Assembly: GCF_001428565.1 (NCBI RefSeq)
Contig: NZ_LMIA01000011.1
Coordinates: 186,142 to 250,141, forward strand
Reading direction: 5' to 3'
Origin: Nocardioides sp. Root190
GTDB taxonomy: Bacteria > Actinomycetota > Actinomycetes > Propionibacteriales > Nocardioidaceae
DNA: 64,000 nt
In this document: in pieces, positions 18,226 through 27,120 of the stretch
How the letters are laid out: every line of letters starts with the position of its first letter
How positions within the stretch are numbered: position 1 is the stretch's first letter
Notes under the pieces: model-generated
The model's input: the letters and a program-made list of their open reading frames with translations, nothing else
What the model was told of the DNA's origin: nothing
Databases searched by the model: none
Made by a program: the position numbers and the translations under genes

Positions 18226-18244
18226 ATTTCCACAATTCGGAAAT
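18226..18244. promoter_or_regulatory. Candidate IclR operator
   Basis: ATTTCC-N7-GGAAAT is a perfect inverted repeat of 6-bp arms in an AT-rich patch between the divergent IclR and malate synthase genes. It resembles the TGGAAATnATTTCCA-like sites of IclR proteins in arm content but in inverted order. Confidence 0.55.
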
Positions 18245-18267
18245 AATTGCAAGAGGTGGGAGTGCTC

Positions 18268-20436
18268 ATGAATGAACGTGTTCGTGTCGGACGTCTGGAC
18301 ATCGCCGCGGAACTCGAGCGGTTTGTGTCGGAGGAGGCACTGCCTGGCACCGGGATCGACCCCGACACCTTCTGGCTCGAAGCAGATCGGATCTTCACTG
18401 ATCTGACCCCGCGCAATCGTGAACTCCTCGAGAGACGAGACGAGCTGCAGGGTCAGATCGATGCCTTTCACCGGGAGAGTCCGGGTGTACCTGAGTCAGG
18501 GGCGTACGAAGCCTTCCTGCGAAAGATCGGCTACATCGTCGACACCGTCGAGGACTTCGCGATCTCAACGAAGGGGGTCGACAGTGAAGTCGCGAGCCAG
18601 CCCGGCCCTCAGCTTGTCGTGCCGCTGCTCAATGCCCGTTTCGCGACCAACGCAGCAAATGCCCGCTGGGGCTCGCTCTACGACGCCCTCTACGGAACGG
18701 ACGTGATTGATGAGGGAGCAGGTAAGGCAAAGGGAAGTTCGTACAACGCTGTGCGTGGCGACGAAGTCGTGCGTCGTGGGCGCCGCTTCCTCGACCAGCA
18801 CTTCCCTCTCGCCCAGGGTTCGCACGCTGACGCCCATGCCTACGCCGTCGTCGGTGGCGATCTGGTCGTGATGCTGGGCGACGCTGCTGCGATCTTGGCT
18901 GACCGCACGCAGTTCGTCGGGCACCGTGGTTCCGCTGGCGAACCAGAGGCCGTCGTTCTGGTGAACCACGGTCTGCACGTTGAAATCCAGATTGACCGCA
19001 CGCACTTTATCGGCGCCACAGATGCTGCGGGAGTCAAGGATCTTGTCCTTGAGTCAGCTGTCAGCACGATCATGGATCTTGAGGACTCTGTCGTCGCTGT
19101 CGACGGTGCCGACAAGGTGCTCGGCTATCGCAACTGGCTGCGACTGATGCAGGGCTCGTTGACCGAACAGGTCTCGAAGGGTGGTGTCACCTCCACCCGA
19201 TCGATGAACTCCGACCGCTTCTGCACGGGTCCTTTGGGAAACGCGATCACCCTCCACGGCCGCTCGCTGTTGTTCATTCGCCAGGTCGGTCACCTGATGA
19301 CCACTGACGCCGTCCTCGACGCCGACGGCAATCCAGTTCCCGAGGGGATCCTCGATGCGTTGGTCACCGGACTCGGCAGTCTGCACGACCTGCGGGGCCC
19401 GCACGCCGGCGGCAACTCCCGGGCAGGGTCGATGTACGTCGTGAAGCCCAAGATGCACGGCCCTGAGGAGGTCGCCTTTGCGTGTGAACTGTTCGCCCGC
19501 GTCGAAGAAGCGCTCGGCATGGAACGGCTGACGATCAAGGTCGGCATCATGGATGAGGAGCGACGGACCTCCGTCAACCTGAAGGCCAGCATTCACGCCG
19601 CCCGTGATCGTGTCGCCTTCATCAACACAGGCTTCTTGGATCGCACCGGCGATGAGATCCACACCTCGATGCTTGCTGGCCCCGTCGTACGCAAGGCCGA
19701 CATGAAGAGCGAGGTCTGGATCGCCGCCTACGAAGCCGCCAATGTCGACGTCGGCCTCGCGTGTGGAATGCAGGGTCGTGCGCAGATCGGCAAGGGCATG
19801 TGGGCCGCGCCGGACAACATGGCAGAAATGCTTGAGCAAAAGGTTAGCCATCCGCAGGCAGGGGCGACGTGTGCCTGGGTGCCTTCACCTACGGCCGCAA
19901 CGCTCCACGCCATTCACTACCACCAGGTCGACGTGCTGCACCGCCAGCGCGACCTGATCGGCCAGGTGCGCTCAACACTTAAGGACCTCCTCGCCGTCCC
20001 CGTGGGAGATCCGGCTGACTGGCCCGCTGCGGACCGGCAGGTCGAGCTCGACAACAACATCCAGGGAACGCTCGGTTACGTCGTACGCTGGGTCAATGCG
20101 GGCATCGGTTGCTCAAAGGTGCCCGACATTCACGGCACCCCGTTGATGGAGGATCGCGCGACCTGCCGGATTTCCTCGCAGCACGTCGCCAATTGGCTGT
20201 TGCACGGCGTTGTCACCGAGGCCGAGGTCGAGGAGTCGCTCCGTCGGATGGCGGTCGTTGTCGATGCTCAGAATGCCGATGCCACGGGATATTTGCCGAT
20301 GGCTCCGGGCTTCGACGGAGACGCTTTCGGTGCAGCACGCGATCTCGTGCTTCTGGGCAAGGCTCAGCCGAGCGGATACACCGAACCGATCCTGCACCGC
20401 CGCCGGATCACCCACAAGACGACAGGACGACCATGA
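18268..20436 (+). CDS. glcB: Malate synthase G
   Basis: Condenses glyoxylate with acetyl-CoA to malate. 722 residues, the usual size of the G isoform. Seen: the STIMDLEDSVVAVDGADK loop, RVAFINTGFLDRTGDEIHT, and SKVPDIHGTPLMEDRAT with the conserved catalytic Asp. I chose the ATG at 18268 because GAGGTGGGAG lies before it; a frame-matched TTG at 18247 is less likely. It overlaps the GlcG gene through ATGA. It is placed with a HpcH/HpaI lyase gene 5 kb downstream, so it probably consumes glyoxylate made by the local pathway. Divergent from IclR. Confidence 0.96.
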   Translation: MNERVRVGRLDIAAELERFVSEEALPGTGIDPDTFWLEADRIFTDLTPRNRELLERRDELQGQIDAFHRESPGVPESGAYEAFLRKIGYIVDTVEDFAISTKGVDSEVASQPGPQLVVPLLNARFATNAANARWGSLYDALYGTDVIDEGAGKAKGSSYNAVRGDEVVRRGRRFLDQHFPLAQGSHADAHAYAVVGGDLVVMLGDAAAILADRTQFVGHRGSAGEPEAVVLVNHGLHVEIQIDRTHFIGATDAAGVKDLVLESAVSTIMDLEDSVVAVDGADKVLGYRNWLRLMQGSLTEQVSKGGVTSTRSMNSDRFCTGPLGNAITLHGRSLLFIRQVGHLMTTDAVLDADGNPVPEGILDALVTGLGSLHDLRGPHAGGNSRAGSMYVVKPKMHGPEEVAFACELFARVEEALGMERLTIKVGIMDEERRTSVNLKASIHAARDRVAFINTGFLDRTGDEIHTSMLAGPVVRKADMKSEVWIAAYEAANVDVGLACGMQGRAQIGKGMWAAPDNMAEMLEQKVSHPQAGATCAWVPSPTAATLHAIHYHQVDVLHRQRDLIGQVRSTLKDLLAVPVGDPADWPAADRQVELDNNIQGTLGYVVRWVNAGIGCSKVPDIHGTPLMEDRATCRISSQHVANWLLHGVVTEAEVEESLRRMAVVVDAQNADATGYLPMAPGFDGDAFGAARDLVLLGKAQPSGYTEPILHRRRITHKTTGRP

Positions 20437-20858
20437 CACTTTCACTCCAGACCGCCCGTGCGATCATTGCCGCTGTCCGTGAGGCTGGGGCCGATCAAGG
20501 TCTCAATCCGGTGACCGTGGTCGTGCTCGATGCCGGTGGACATGTGGTGGCCGGCGAACGTGAAGACGGGTCGTCGATTGGGCGGTTCGCGATCGCCCAC
20601 GGCAAGGCCCACGGCGCCTTGGCGCTCGGGGTCGGGTCCCGGGCGCTTATGGCCCGGGCAGAGCAACAGCCCTACTTCATCGCCGCAGCGACGTCGGCCA
20701 TCGGGGGCGCGCTTGTCCCCGTGCCCGGGGGAGTGCTCATCCGAGACGGACAGCACCTGATCGGCGCCGTGGGCGTCACCGGTGACAGTTCCGATAACGA
20801 CGAGACCGCAGCGGTTGCAGCGGTTCTTGCTGTCGGTCTGGTGGCTATCACGGGCTGA
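20433..20858 (+). CDS. GlcG/HbpS-like (DUF336) protein
   Basis: A 141-residue small alpha-beta protein of the GlcG/HbpS family. Members bind haem or accompany glycolate and diol catabolism, but most have no defined reaction. Seen: VVVLDAGGHVVAGEREDGSS, the central RFAIAHGKAHGALALG, and GGALVPVPGGVLI with GAVGVTGDSSDNDE near the end, which are family hallmarks. Its ATG overlaps the malate synthase stop. A second homologue is at 37730 and a decayed one at 11735, so this family recurs in the region. A much longer open frame starts at 20109 but is a shadow of malate synthase. Confidence 0.88.
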   Translation: MTLSLQTARAIIAAVREAGADQGLNPVTVVVLDAGGHVVAGEREDGSSIGRFAIAHGKAHGALALGVGSRALMARAEQQPYFIAAATSAIGGALVPVPGGVLIRDGQHLIGAVGVTGDSSDNDETAAVAAVLAVGLVAITG

Positions 20859-20890
20859 GCCGCAGCCGAAGCGCATCGACAGAAAATTCT

Positions 20891-20904
20891 ATCGAGCGCT
20901 TGAC
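20891..20904. promoter_or_regulatory. Weak KstR2-type operator before the SDR operon
   Basis: ATCGAGCGCTTGAC has two departures from AnCAAGnnCTTGnT. It lies ~150 bp before the SDR start, in the only sizeable gap between the GlcG gene and the five-gene operon. Confidence 0.4.
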
Positions 20905-21049
20905 CGGTTGCCCTTGCCGTGACGATAATCAGTGACATGCGTCCCCCCACTGCCCGTTCCGCCCTGATTTCGTTCTTGTCTGATCATCAGGCAACGGCAG
21001 GAGCTTGTGAGAAGTCGCAGCGCAGGGCGATGCGCCGAGGTGCAGTGCG

Positions 21050-21955
21050 ATGAGCCTTCGCGCGCAGCGCGGAGTTGCCCTGGTGACCGGCGCCGGCAAC
21101 GGGCTGGGACAAGCCACTGCGATCGAGCTGGCATCGCAGGGCTTCGCGGTTGTCGTCAACGACTTGGGCACGACGTTTCAGGGAGGCCCGAGCGCTGATG
21201 ACGGCGCGGCAAGCACAGTCGAGGCGATCGTGTCGGCAGGTGGCCAAGCGGTCATCGATCGGTCATCGGTCAGCGACCCCGACGGCGCAAACCGCATGGT
21301 CGCTCTGGCTGTCGAGTCCTTCGGTTCGCTCAATGTGGTTGTCCACTGCGCAGGGGTGATCCGGGACCACACGATTGCCAACATCTCCGACGACGACTGG
21401 GACGTCGTCGTCGACACCAACCTCCGCGGGACGTTCCTCGTCACCAGAGCAGCCCTACCGCATCTTAAGAAGGCGGAGTCTGGATCGGTGATCACCATGT
21501 CTTCGAGTGCGGGGATCATCGGCAATATCGGATCAGCAAACTACGCGGCCGCGAAAGCCGGCGTCGTGGGTTTCACGAAGGTTCTCGCCCTGGAACTGGA
21601 GCGACACGGGGTCACGGCCAACACAGTCGTGCCGTTTGCATTGACCCGTATGGCGGGGACTTTGCCGGACGACGACCCGCGATTGGCGAAGCTGTCGTCG
21701 ATGAAGCCCGAGCGAATTGCTGCATTCGTTGCAGCATTGGTGGACCCGACGTCCTCAGACATCTCGGGGCAGATCTTTGGAGTCCGGGGGAGCGAGATCA
21801 TCGCGTACTCCCAGATCAGGCCCGTCGCCCGCGCTGTCCGCAGCGGCGGATGGACCACCAACGATCTGATTAGCGGCGGACTGGCAGCACTTCGACCGAG
21901 TTTGACTCCGTTGGTTCCTTCGACTGAGATCTTCAACTACGACACGCTGGACTGA
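21050..21955 (+). CDS. Short-chain dehydrogenase/reductase, 3-hydroxyacyl-CoA dehydrogenase-like
   Basis: A 301-residue SDR. The NAD(P) motif TGAGNGLG is at 13-20 and NDLG follows the second strand. The catalytic Ser is in ITMSSSAGIIG and the Tyr/Lys pair in NYAAAKAG. The extended N-terminal half resembles the (R)-3-hydroxyacyl-CoA dehydrogenase domain of MFE-2-type proteins, so oxidation of a hydroxyacyl-CoA is plausible. First gene of a tight five-gene run (6-bp gap to the CoA-transferase). Substrate unknown. Confidence 0.9.
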   Translation: MSLRAQRGVALVTGAGNGLGQATAIELASQGFAVVVNDLGTTFQGGPSADDGAASTVEAIVSAGGQAVIDRSSVSDPDGANRMVALAVESFGSLNVVVHCAGVIRDHTIANISDDDWDVVVDTNLRGTFLVTRAALPHLKKAESGSVITMSSSAGIIGNIGSANYAAAKAGVVGFTKVLALELERHGVTANTVVPFALTRMAGTLPDDDPRLAKLSSMKPERIAAFVAALVDPTSSDISGQIFGVRGSEIIAYSQIRPVARAVRSGGWTTNDLISGGLAALRPSLTPLVPSTEIFNYDTLD

Positions 21956-21961
21956 GGCCCG

Positions 21962-23200
21962 ATGTCAACGACACTTGCCGGTCTTCACGCGGGCGACACC
22001 CTTGTCGTCGGCCAGTGCGCCGGTGAGCCGACTTTCCTGACCGCCGAGGTTGCGCGTTCGCGGGACCGCATTACCGGCGCGACCGTATATCGAGGGATGT
22101 CACTCAGTCATACGCTGACATCGCGGCACGCCGATCACCTGCGCTTCCTTTCAACGGGGGCCCTGGGCACGAACAGCGAGTTGTTCAAGGACGGCGTTCT
22201 CGACCTGCTTCCGGTCCCGGTTTCTCAGATTCCGGTGCTGTGGAGGACTGGACGGATGCCCGTCGATGCGGTGTTGGTCCAGGCTTCGCCCGCTCAACCG
22301 GATGGCACCTGCTCCTTGGGAGTCAACGCTGACTACCTTCCTGCGGCGATCGAGACGGGCGCGATCGTCATCGCCCAGATCAACGACCAGATGCCGGTGA
22401 CCAAAGGCGATACGAGGATCAGGCCGGAGCGGTTTGCTGCCTCGGTCGTCTACTCACAAGAGCTCGTCGAGTTTCCTGACGCTCTGCCGTCGGCTCGTGA
22501 CCGAGAGGTGGCAACCCACGTGGCCGGCCTCGTCCATGACGGAGCGACCATTCAGGTTGGCGTCGGCGGACTGGGGACCGCCATCTGTGAATCACTGACG
22601 AACCATCGTGACCTCGGCATTCACACAGGACTGCTGACCGACAGTCTGGTCGGCCTCGTGCGCCGCGGAGTCGTGACCAACTCGCGGAAGCCGATCGACC
22701 AGGGTCTGGTGGTCACGCCGGTGGTCATGGGTTCCCGGGAGACCTATGTCTGGGCCGACCACAACGCAGAACTTTCCGTCCGGCGGGTTGAGTACACCAA
22801 CGGCATCAGGACTCTGGCGCAGATCGCAGGCTTCACCGCTATCAATTTCGCGCTGGAGGTAGACCTCTACGGCCAAGTGAACTCCGAGTACGCCGGCGAC
22901 CGCTACATCGGCGCGATCGGTGGCCTACCTGACTTCGGGCGGGGTGCCGTCGAAGCCGAAGGAGGTCGCTCGATTATCGCGATGCGCGCCGCGAGCAGTG
23001 ACGGCACCCGTAGCCGGGTTGTGCCGCGACTGGGAGGACCGGTGGTGACGGCGCCGCGATCTGACGTCGACTTCGTCGTTACGGAGCACGGCGTCGCAGA
23101 TCTTCGTGCAGCCTCAGTCGCTGACCGAGCAAGACGCTTGATCGCAATTGCGGCCCCGCAGTTTCGGTCGGAGCTGGAGTACCTGGCGAGGTCCATGTGA
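21962..23200 (+). CDS. Acetyl-CoA hydrolase/CoA-transferase family protein
   Basis: A 412-residue member of the acetyl-CoA hydrolase / 4-hydroxybutyrate CoA-transferase family. It moves CoA between acyl groups or hydrolyses a thioester. Seen: GLGTAICESLTNH, SEYAGDRYIGAIGGLPDFGRG and the conserved VVTEHGVADLR near the C-terminus. It lies between the SDR and ligase genes. It could activate a pathway acid using acetyl- or succinyl-CoA, or recover CoA after the lyase step. Confidence 0.88.
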   Translation: MSTTLAGLHAGDTLVVGQCAGEPTFLTAEVARSRDRITGATVYRGMSLSHTLTSRHADHLRFLSTGALGTNSELFKDGVLDLLPVPVSQIPVLWRTGRMPVDAVLVQASPAQPDGTCSLGVNADYLPAAIETGAIVIAQINDQMPVTKGDTRIRPERFAASVVYSQELVEFPDALPSARDREVATHVAGLVHDGATIQVGVGGLGTAICESLTNHRDLGIHTGLLTDSLVGLVRRGVVTNSRKPIDQGLVVTPVVMGSRETYVWADHNAELSVRRVEYTNGIRTLAQIAGFTAINFALEVDLYGQVNSEYAGDRYIGAIGGLPDFGRGAVEAEGGRSIIAMRAASSDGTRSRVVPRLGGPVVTAPRSDVDFVVTEHGVADLRAASVADRARRLIAIAAPQFRSELEYLARSM

Positions 23201-23219
23201 TGAAGACGGAGGAATGTTC

Positions 23220-24806
23220 ATGATCGAATGGGGAGCACTCACGGTCGCGGAGTTGGTTGATCGCGCGTGCCGTCGCCATCGTGATCGGGTCGCAGTGATG
23301 ACCGAAGCAGGAGAGAAGCGGACGTACGGCGAACTGTCCGATCGCTCTTGGCGCCTGGTCAACGCGCTCAACGGTCTGGGCTACGAGAAAGGTGCACGGG
23401 TCGGCATCCTTGCAGCCAATTGCCCCGAGTACATCGAAGTGGAGTTCGCCTGTGGCCGCGGCGGCTTTGTGAAGGTGCCGCTGTATGTCCGCAACACACC
23501 GGCGGAGCACTGCTACTTCCTCGCTGACGCCGATGTCGACGTCCTCATCGGTGAAGCTTCTCTGCTCGACGGCATTGCTGCTCGTCTTGAAGAAGAAGGC
23601 GTGGCCAAACGTCCACGTCTGATCGCGATCGACGCCCCCGGGGATGCGGAGGCACTGGAGTACGAAGAGCTGTTGATTCGGGCGAGCAGCCAGTCGTCTC
23701 GACCGCATCTGCTGCCGACGGACCCATTCCAGATTCGCTACACGTCCGGCACCACGGGGCGCCCGAAGGGCGCGGTGTCGAGTCACCAGGCAATGGTGGT
23801 GGCGAGCTTGGGCAACGTTGTCCACAACTCGTGGGAAGACCCGGTACTCCCCGGCGACGTCCTGATGCACGTCATTCCGTTCAGTCACGTCTCCACATTC
23901 AACATCATCGGACACTCGCTCTACGGCGTCACGCATCTTCCGTTCAAGAAGTGGGATCCAGATCACTTCTTGAACGCGGTGCAGGAGCAACACGTTGCGA
24001 ACGTCCTACTGATGCCGACGCAGGTCAACATGCTGATGACCCAGGCCTCGGCACTGAGCACTGCAGATGCCTCTTCCCTGAAGACCTTGGTCTACGGGGG
24101 CGAGCCAATGGCGGCAGGCGTCCTGGATGCGGCCCTCGACCGATTCGGACCAGTTTTGACCCAAGGCTACGGAAGTACAGAAGCGCCCAGCCTGATCATC
24201 GGTCTGCCGAAGTCCGCCCATGTCGGCCACGTGGCAAAGGCGCGCGGCCCGGCGTGCGGGTGGGCGATGCCATGGGTGGAGACCGCAATCCTCGATCTCG
24301 AAGGACAGCCTGTCGCCCGTGGCGAAACAGGGGAGTTGGTCGTTCGCGGACCGTTCCTGCTAGATGGCTACCTTAACAACCCCGCAGCTACGGCCAACGT
24401 CCTCCGCGACGGCTGGTACCACACGGGCGACATTGGTCGAATGGATGAGGACGACTGCGTGATCCTGGCGGACCGCAGCGGAGACATGATCATCTCGGGC
24501 GGATACAACATCTACCCCGCCGAGGTCGAAGCGGCGATCCTGACGCACCCTGACGTTCTCGAGTGCGTGGTCTTCGGAGCGCCGGATCCCACATGGGGCG
24601 AGAGTGTCAGGGCGGTGGTGCGTCTCTCCGACGGTGCGGTGCTCACCACTCGCGCTCTCTCTGAGCACTCGGCTGGCGAACTCGCCCGCTTCAAGTTTCC
24701 CAAGAACATTTTCGTCACATCTGACGCATTTCCGAAGACCGACGCCGGCAAGACGCTGCGTCGAGCGTTGAGAGACGCCACCGCCGACCTGGAGGAGCTT
24801 GCATGA
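23220..24806 (+). CDS. AMP-forming acyl-CoA synthetase/ligase
   Basis: A 528-residue ANL ligase. Seen: YTSGTTGRPKG (~173-183), VLTQGYGSTEAPS, GWYHTGDIG, SGGYNIYPAEVE and the C-terminal Lys in PKTDAGKTLRRALRD. I chose the ATG at 23220 because GGAGGA lies six bases before it. The open frame extends to 23148, but that part overlaps the CoA-transferase gene. ATGA overlap with the LLM gene. Together with the ligase at 5162 and the CoA-transferase it gives three ways to form thioesters here, implying a route with several acid intermediates. Confidence 0.93.
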   Translation: MIEWGALTVAELVDRACRRHRDRVAVMTEAGEKRTYGELSDRSWRLVNALNGLGYEKGARVGILAANCPEYIEVEFACGRGGFVKVPLYVRNTPAEHCYFLADADVDVLIGEASLLDGIAARLEEEGVAKRPRLIAIDAPGDAEALEYEELLIRASSQSSRPHLLPTDPFQIRYTSGTTGRPKGAVSSHQAMVVASLGNVVHNSWEDPVLPGDVLMHVIPFSHVSTFNIIGHSLYGVTHLPFKKWDPDHFLNAVQEQHVANVLLMPTQVNMLMTQASALSTADASSLKTLVYGGEPMAAGVLDAALDRFGPVLTQGYGSTEAPSLIIGLPKSAHVGHVAKARGPACGWAMPWVETAILDLEGQPVARGETGELVVRGPFLLDGYLNNPAATANVLRDGWYHTGDIGRMDEDDCVILADRSGDMIISGGYNIYPAEVEAAILTHPDVLECVVFGAPDPTWGESVRAVVRLSDGAVLTTRALSEHSAGELARFKFPKNIFVTSDAFPKTDAGKTLRRALRDATADLEELA

Positions 24807-25732
24807 CATCAACGACATTCGGAATCGGCGTACCTGCTTTCGGCAATCCCCGGCTCGAACTGGACGTTCTGGACATGGCTCGTTCAGTCGAGGACGCCGA
24901 CTTCGACGAGGTGTGGATTGGTGACCATGTCGCGTTGAACCGTGACATGCACTCGACCTATCCGTATCTGTCGAAGGGTGTCGCGTTCTTTCCTCCTGAT
25001 GCGGACTGGTACGAGAGCACGGTCACGGCGTCGGCCATCTTGGCTGCGACGACCAGGGTTGGGGTCGGGATCGGGACAATGGTCGCCGCACTGAGACCCC
25101 CGGTGCTGTTGGCAAAGCAACTCGCCACGATCGACCGGCTGTCGTCCGGACGCATCCAGTTGGCGGTAGGAGTTGGTTGGCTTGCTGAGGAGTACGCGGC
25201 TCTGGGCATTCCTTGGGATGAGCGCGGCAAGCGGCTCGACGGACTTATCGACGTGCTGCGAGATTGTTGGACGGGTAGTCCAGCTGGCGGGAATTACGGG
25301 CCTTACCACCTTGAAGAGGGGGTAAGGACCTTTCCGATCCCTTCGTCGTCGCTGCGAATCCTAGGCGGTGGAAACAGCAAGGCTGCCATCCGTCGCGCAG
25401 TCGAACGCTGTGACGGCTGGTACGGCGCGGCCCATGTCGACGCGGAATCGCTCGAGATGCTGCGGGCCGTCGTTTCGCAGATCCAGAGTGCGAGGCCGAC
25501 CAGTGAGCGCTCGGAGCAGCCGTTCGACTACTCGCTCAACCTTGCCGTGTCGGCGCGGCAACTGCAGGAGAAGGGCTCGGCGTACCTTGCCGGGTACCTC
25601 GAACAGGCCATCACGATCGGAATTGAACGGATCGTGTTCGGGTTCGGGTGGGCCAGCCTTGATCAGGGCCGAGACACCATGGGTTTGATTCGCGAAGCTG
25701 TCAACAGCGTGACCCGCGAGGAGCAGCCATGA
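24803..25732 (+). CDS. LLM-class flavin/F420-dependent oxidoreductase
   Basis: A 309-residue luciferase-like TIM-barrel protein of the bacterial single-chain type. Seen: EVWIGDHVALN near the N-terminus, GIGTMVAALRPPVLLAKQLATIDRLS, and RIQLAVGVGWLAEEYAALG with the following WDERGKRLD, hallmarks of the class. These enzymes use F420 or FMNH2. An NADPH:F420 reductase gene at 40132 in the same stretch favours F420. It may oxidise an alcohol or reduce an enoyl or cyclic intermediate. ATGA overlaps on both sides. Confidence 0.88.
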   Translation: MTSTTFGIGVPAFGNPRLELDVLDMARSVEDADFDEVWIGDHVALNRDMHSTYPYLSKGVAFFPPDADWYESTVTASAILAATTRVGVGIGTMVAALRPPVLLAKQLATIDRLSSGRIQLAVGVGWLAEEYAALGIPWDERGKRLDGLIDVLRDCWTGSPAGGNYGPYHLEEGVRTFPIPSSSLRILGGGNSKAAIRRAVERCDGWYGAAHVDAESLEMLRAVVSQIQSARPTSERSEQPFDYSLNLAVSARQLQEKGSAYLAGYLEQAITIGIERIVFGFGWASLDQGRDTMGLIREAVNSVTREEQP

Positions 25733-26601
25733 CACCGAAGGACCAATTCCCTCGGATCCGCAGCCTGCTCCTGGCGGCCGGGAATCTGCCGATTTCTCGC
25801 AAGCTCGGTCGTTTCGATGCCGACGTGAAAGTCATCGACCTCGAGGACGGCGTCCCAGACTCCCAGAAGGATCTCGGCCGCTCGATGACGGTCGAAACAG
25901 TTGGCTTCCTCCGTGAAGAGGGCCTCCTGGACTCCTTGTTCGTGCGGGTGAATGCTCCCGGGTCGATGTGGATCGCCGAAGACCTTCGCGCGGCGGCTGG
26001 TTCCGAGATCGACGGCATCGTGGTGCCCATGATCCGCACAGTGGCCGAAGTTCGCGAGATCGAGAACGGGCTCGCGAACCTGGGCAGTCCACTTCCGATC
26101 CTCTGGGGCATCGAGACCGGGTGGGCGGTGGAGAATATTGGAGCCATCCTCGACCACAGCCAGAATGCGATAGGTATCTACTTCGGGTCAGAGGACTACG
26201 CCACAGACGTCGGGATGACCCGTACCCCCGGCGGGCTGGAACTGCAATACGCCCGATCAAGGATCGCTCTTGCCTGCGCAAACCGCGGTATCCATTCCGC
26301 GGACAAGGGTGTCACCGACATCCGGGACGACGCTGCGTTCATCAGCGACGCCATGGAGGGGAAGTCCTACGGCTTCACTGGCAAGATCTGCGTCACCCCC
26401 CATCAAGCGGCACTCGCGAACACCGCCTTCGCTCCGAGCGATGTCGAGGTAGCGGAGTCGCTCCACCTGCTCGAGGCTTACGCCCTTGCCTTGGCCGATG
26501 GGCGGTCCGCGCCGGAGATCGATGGCCACATGATTGATGGCCCGCTGGTGGTGCGCGCGCAGAAGATCTTGAAAGCGGCGGACATCGACAGTCCCCTGTA
26601 G
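25729..26601 (+). CDS. HpcH/HpaI aldolase / citrate-lyase-beta-like (malyl- or citramalyl-CoA lyase type)
   Basis: A 290-residue TIM-barrel lyase. Seen: VKVIDLEDGVPDSQKD (acidic metal-binding site), LFVRVNAPGS with Arg, GIVVPMIRTVAEV, LPILWGIETGWAVENI with the metal-binding Glu, GIYFGSEDYATDVG and GKICVTPHQAALAN. These fit CitE-like acyl-CoA lyases, which split malyl-CoA, citramalyl-CoA or related compounds into an acyl-CoA plus glyoxylate or pyruvate. With malate synthase in the region, glyoxylate is the attractive product. Last gene of the SDR operon. Confidence 0.9.
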   Translation: MTPKDQFPRIRSLLLAAGNLPISRKLGRFDADVKVIDLEDGVPDSQKDLGRSMTVETVGFLREEGLLDSLFVRVNAPGSMWIAEDLRAAAGSEIDGIVVPMIRTVAEVREIENGLANLGSPLPILWGIETGWAVENIGAILDHSQNAIGIYFGSEDYATDVGMTRTPGGLELQYARSRIALACANRGIHSADKGVTDIRDDAAFISDAMEGKSYGFTGKICVTPHQAALANTAFAPSDVEVAESLHLLEAYALALADGRSAPEIDGHMIDGPLVVRAQKILKAADIDSPL

Positions 26602-26608
26602 TGGCCGC

Positions 26609-26697
26609 GCGGGCAACACATCAACCTGCCCGCCGTCCATCGGGTCATCGTCACGTTTAACGTCGCGAAGGCGCCTGTTGATGACGAACGGGTCCCG
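26609..26697 (+). pseudogene. Short remnant of an ABC solute-binding-protein gene
   Basis: GQHINLPAVHRVIVTFNVAK here mirrors GQHIFLPDVQQVIVSFNVAK in the intact solute-binding protein (DNA 27955-28040), with clear DNA similarity over ~90 bases. Nothing else of the gene remains. It starts right after the lyase stop, so a second binding-protein gene was probably lost by deletion. Confidence 0.75.
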
Positions 26698-27020
26698 TCG
26701 AGCGCCGACGCGGCTGTCGGTGAGATCGGGGTCCAATCTCGTCGCCCTGACGATGCACCGCCGTGCGCGGTGTTGATGCTCGATCGAAGCGACTCTTCGA
26801 AGAGAGGTGCTCGGTCCGCTCCTCGGGGCGCTGTTCTTCCGGCGCGCATCGTTCTGATCCGCCCGACCCCCGAAACCGACCTCCTGGGCCAGCCGTCTTG
26901 CCTGTGGGGCGGTCTTCTGGCGCGCCCGGCGGGGCGCGGAGTCTCGCCGTCATGCGTCTGCTGACCATGGGCAGATTTGACCATTGACATCGGCATGTGA
27001 CGGCAGCCACTATCGTGGCA
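26698..27020. other. Gap upstream of the transporter operator
   Basis: About 320 bases with no recognisable gene; probably leftover from the same deletion. Confidence 0.4.
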
Positions 27021-27024
27021 ATCT

Positions 27025-27038
27025 ATCAAGCACTTGCT
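27025..27038. promoter_or_regulatory. KstR2-type operator, exact match
   Basis: ATCAAGCACTTGCT fits AnCAAGnnCTTGnT. It lies ~85 bp before the solute-binding-protein start. Confidence 0.75.
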
Positions 27039-27120
27039 TGATTCTCTGGGTTTTGGCAGGTCTCATTGCCCCGACCGGGATGCCTAAGAAGTCCAATCTT
27101 TCACTCAAGGAGACACACGT

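Noticed and set aside
20109..20432. Upstream extension of the GlcG gene (249 codons in total)
   Set aside because: The extra codons are out-of-frame malate synthase; the ATG at 20433 overlapping the stop fits operon style.
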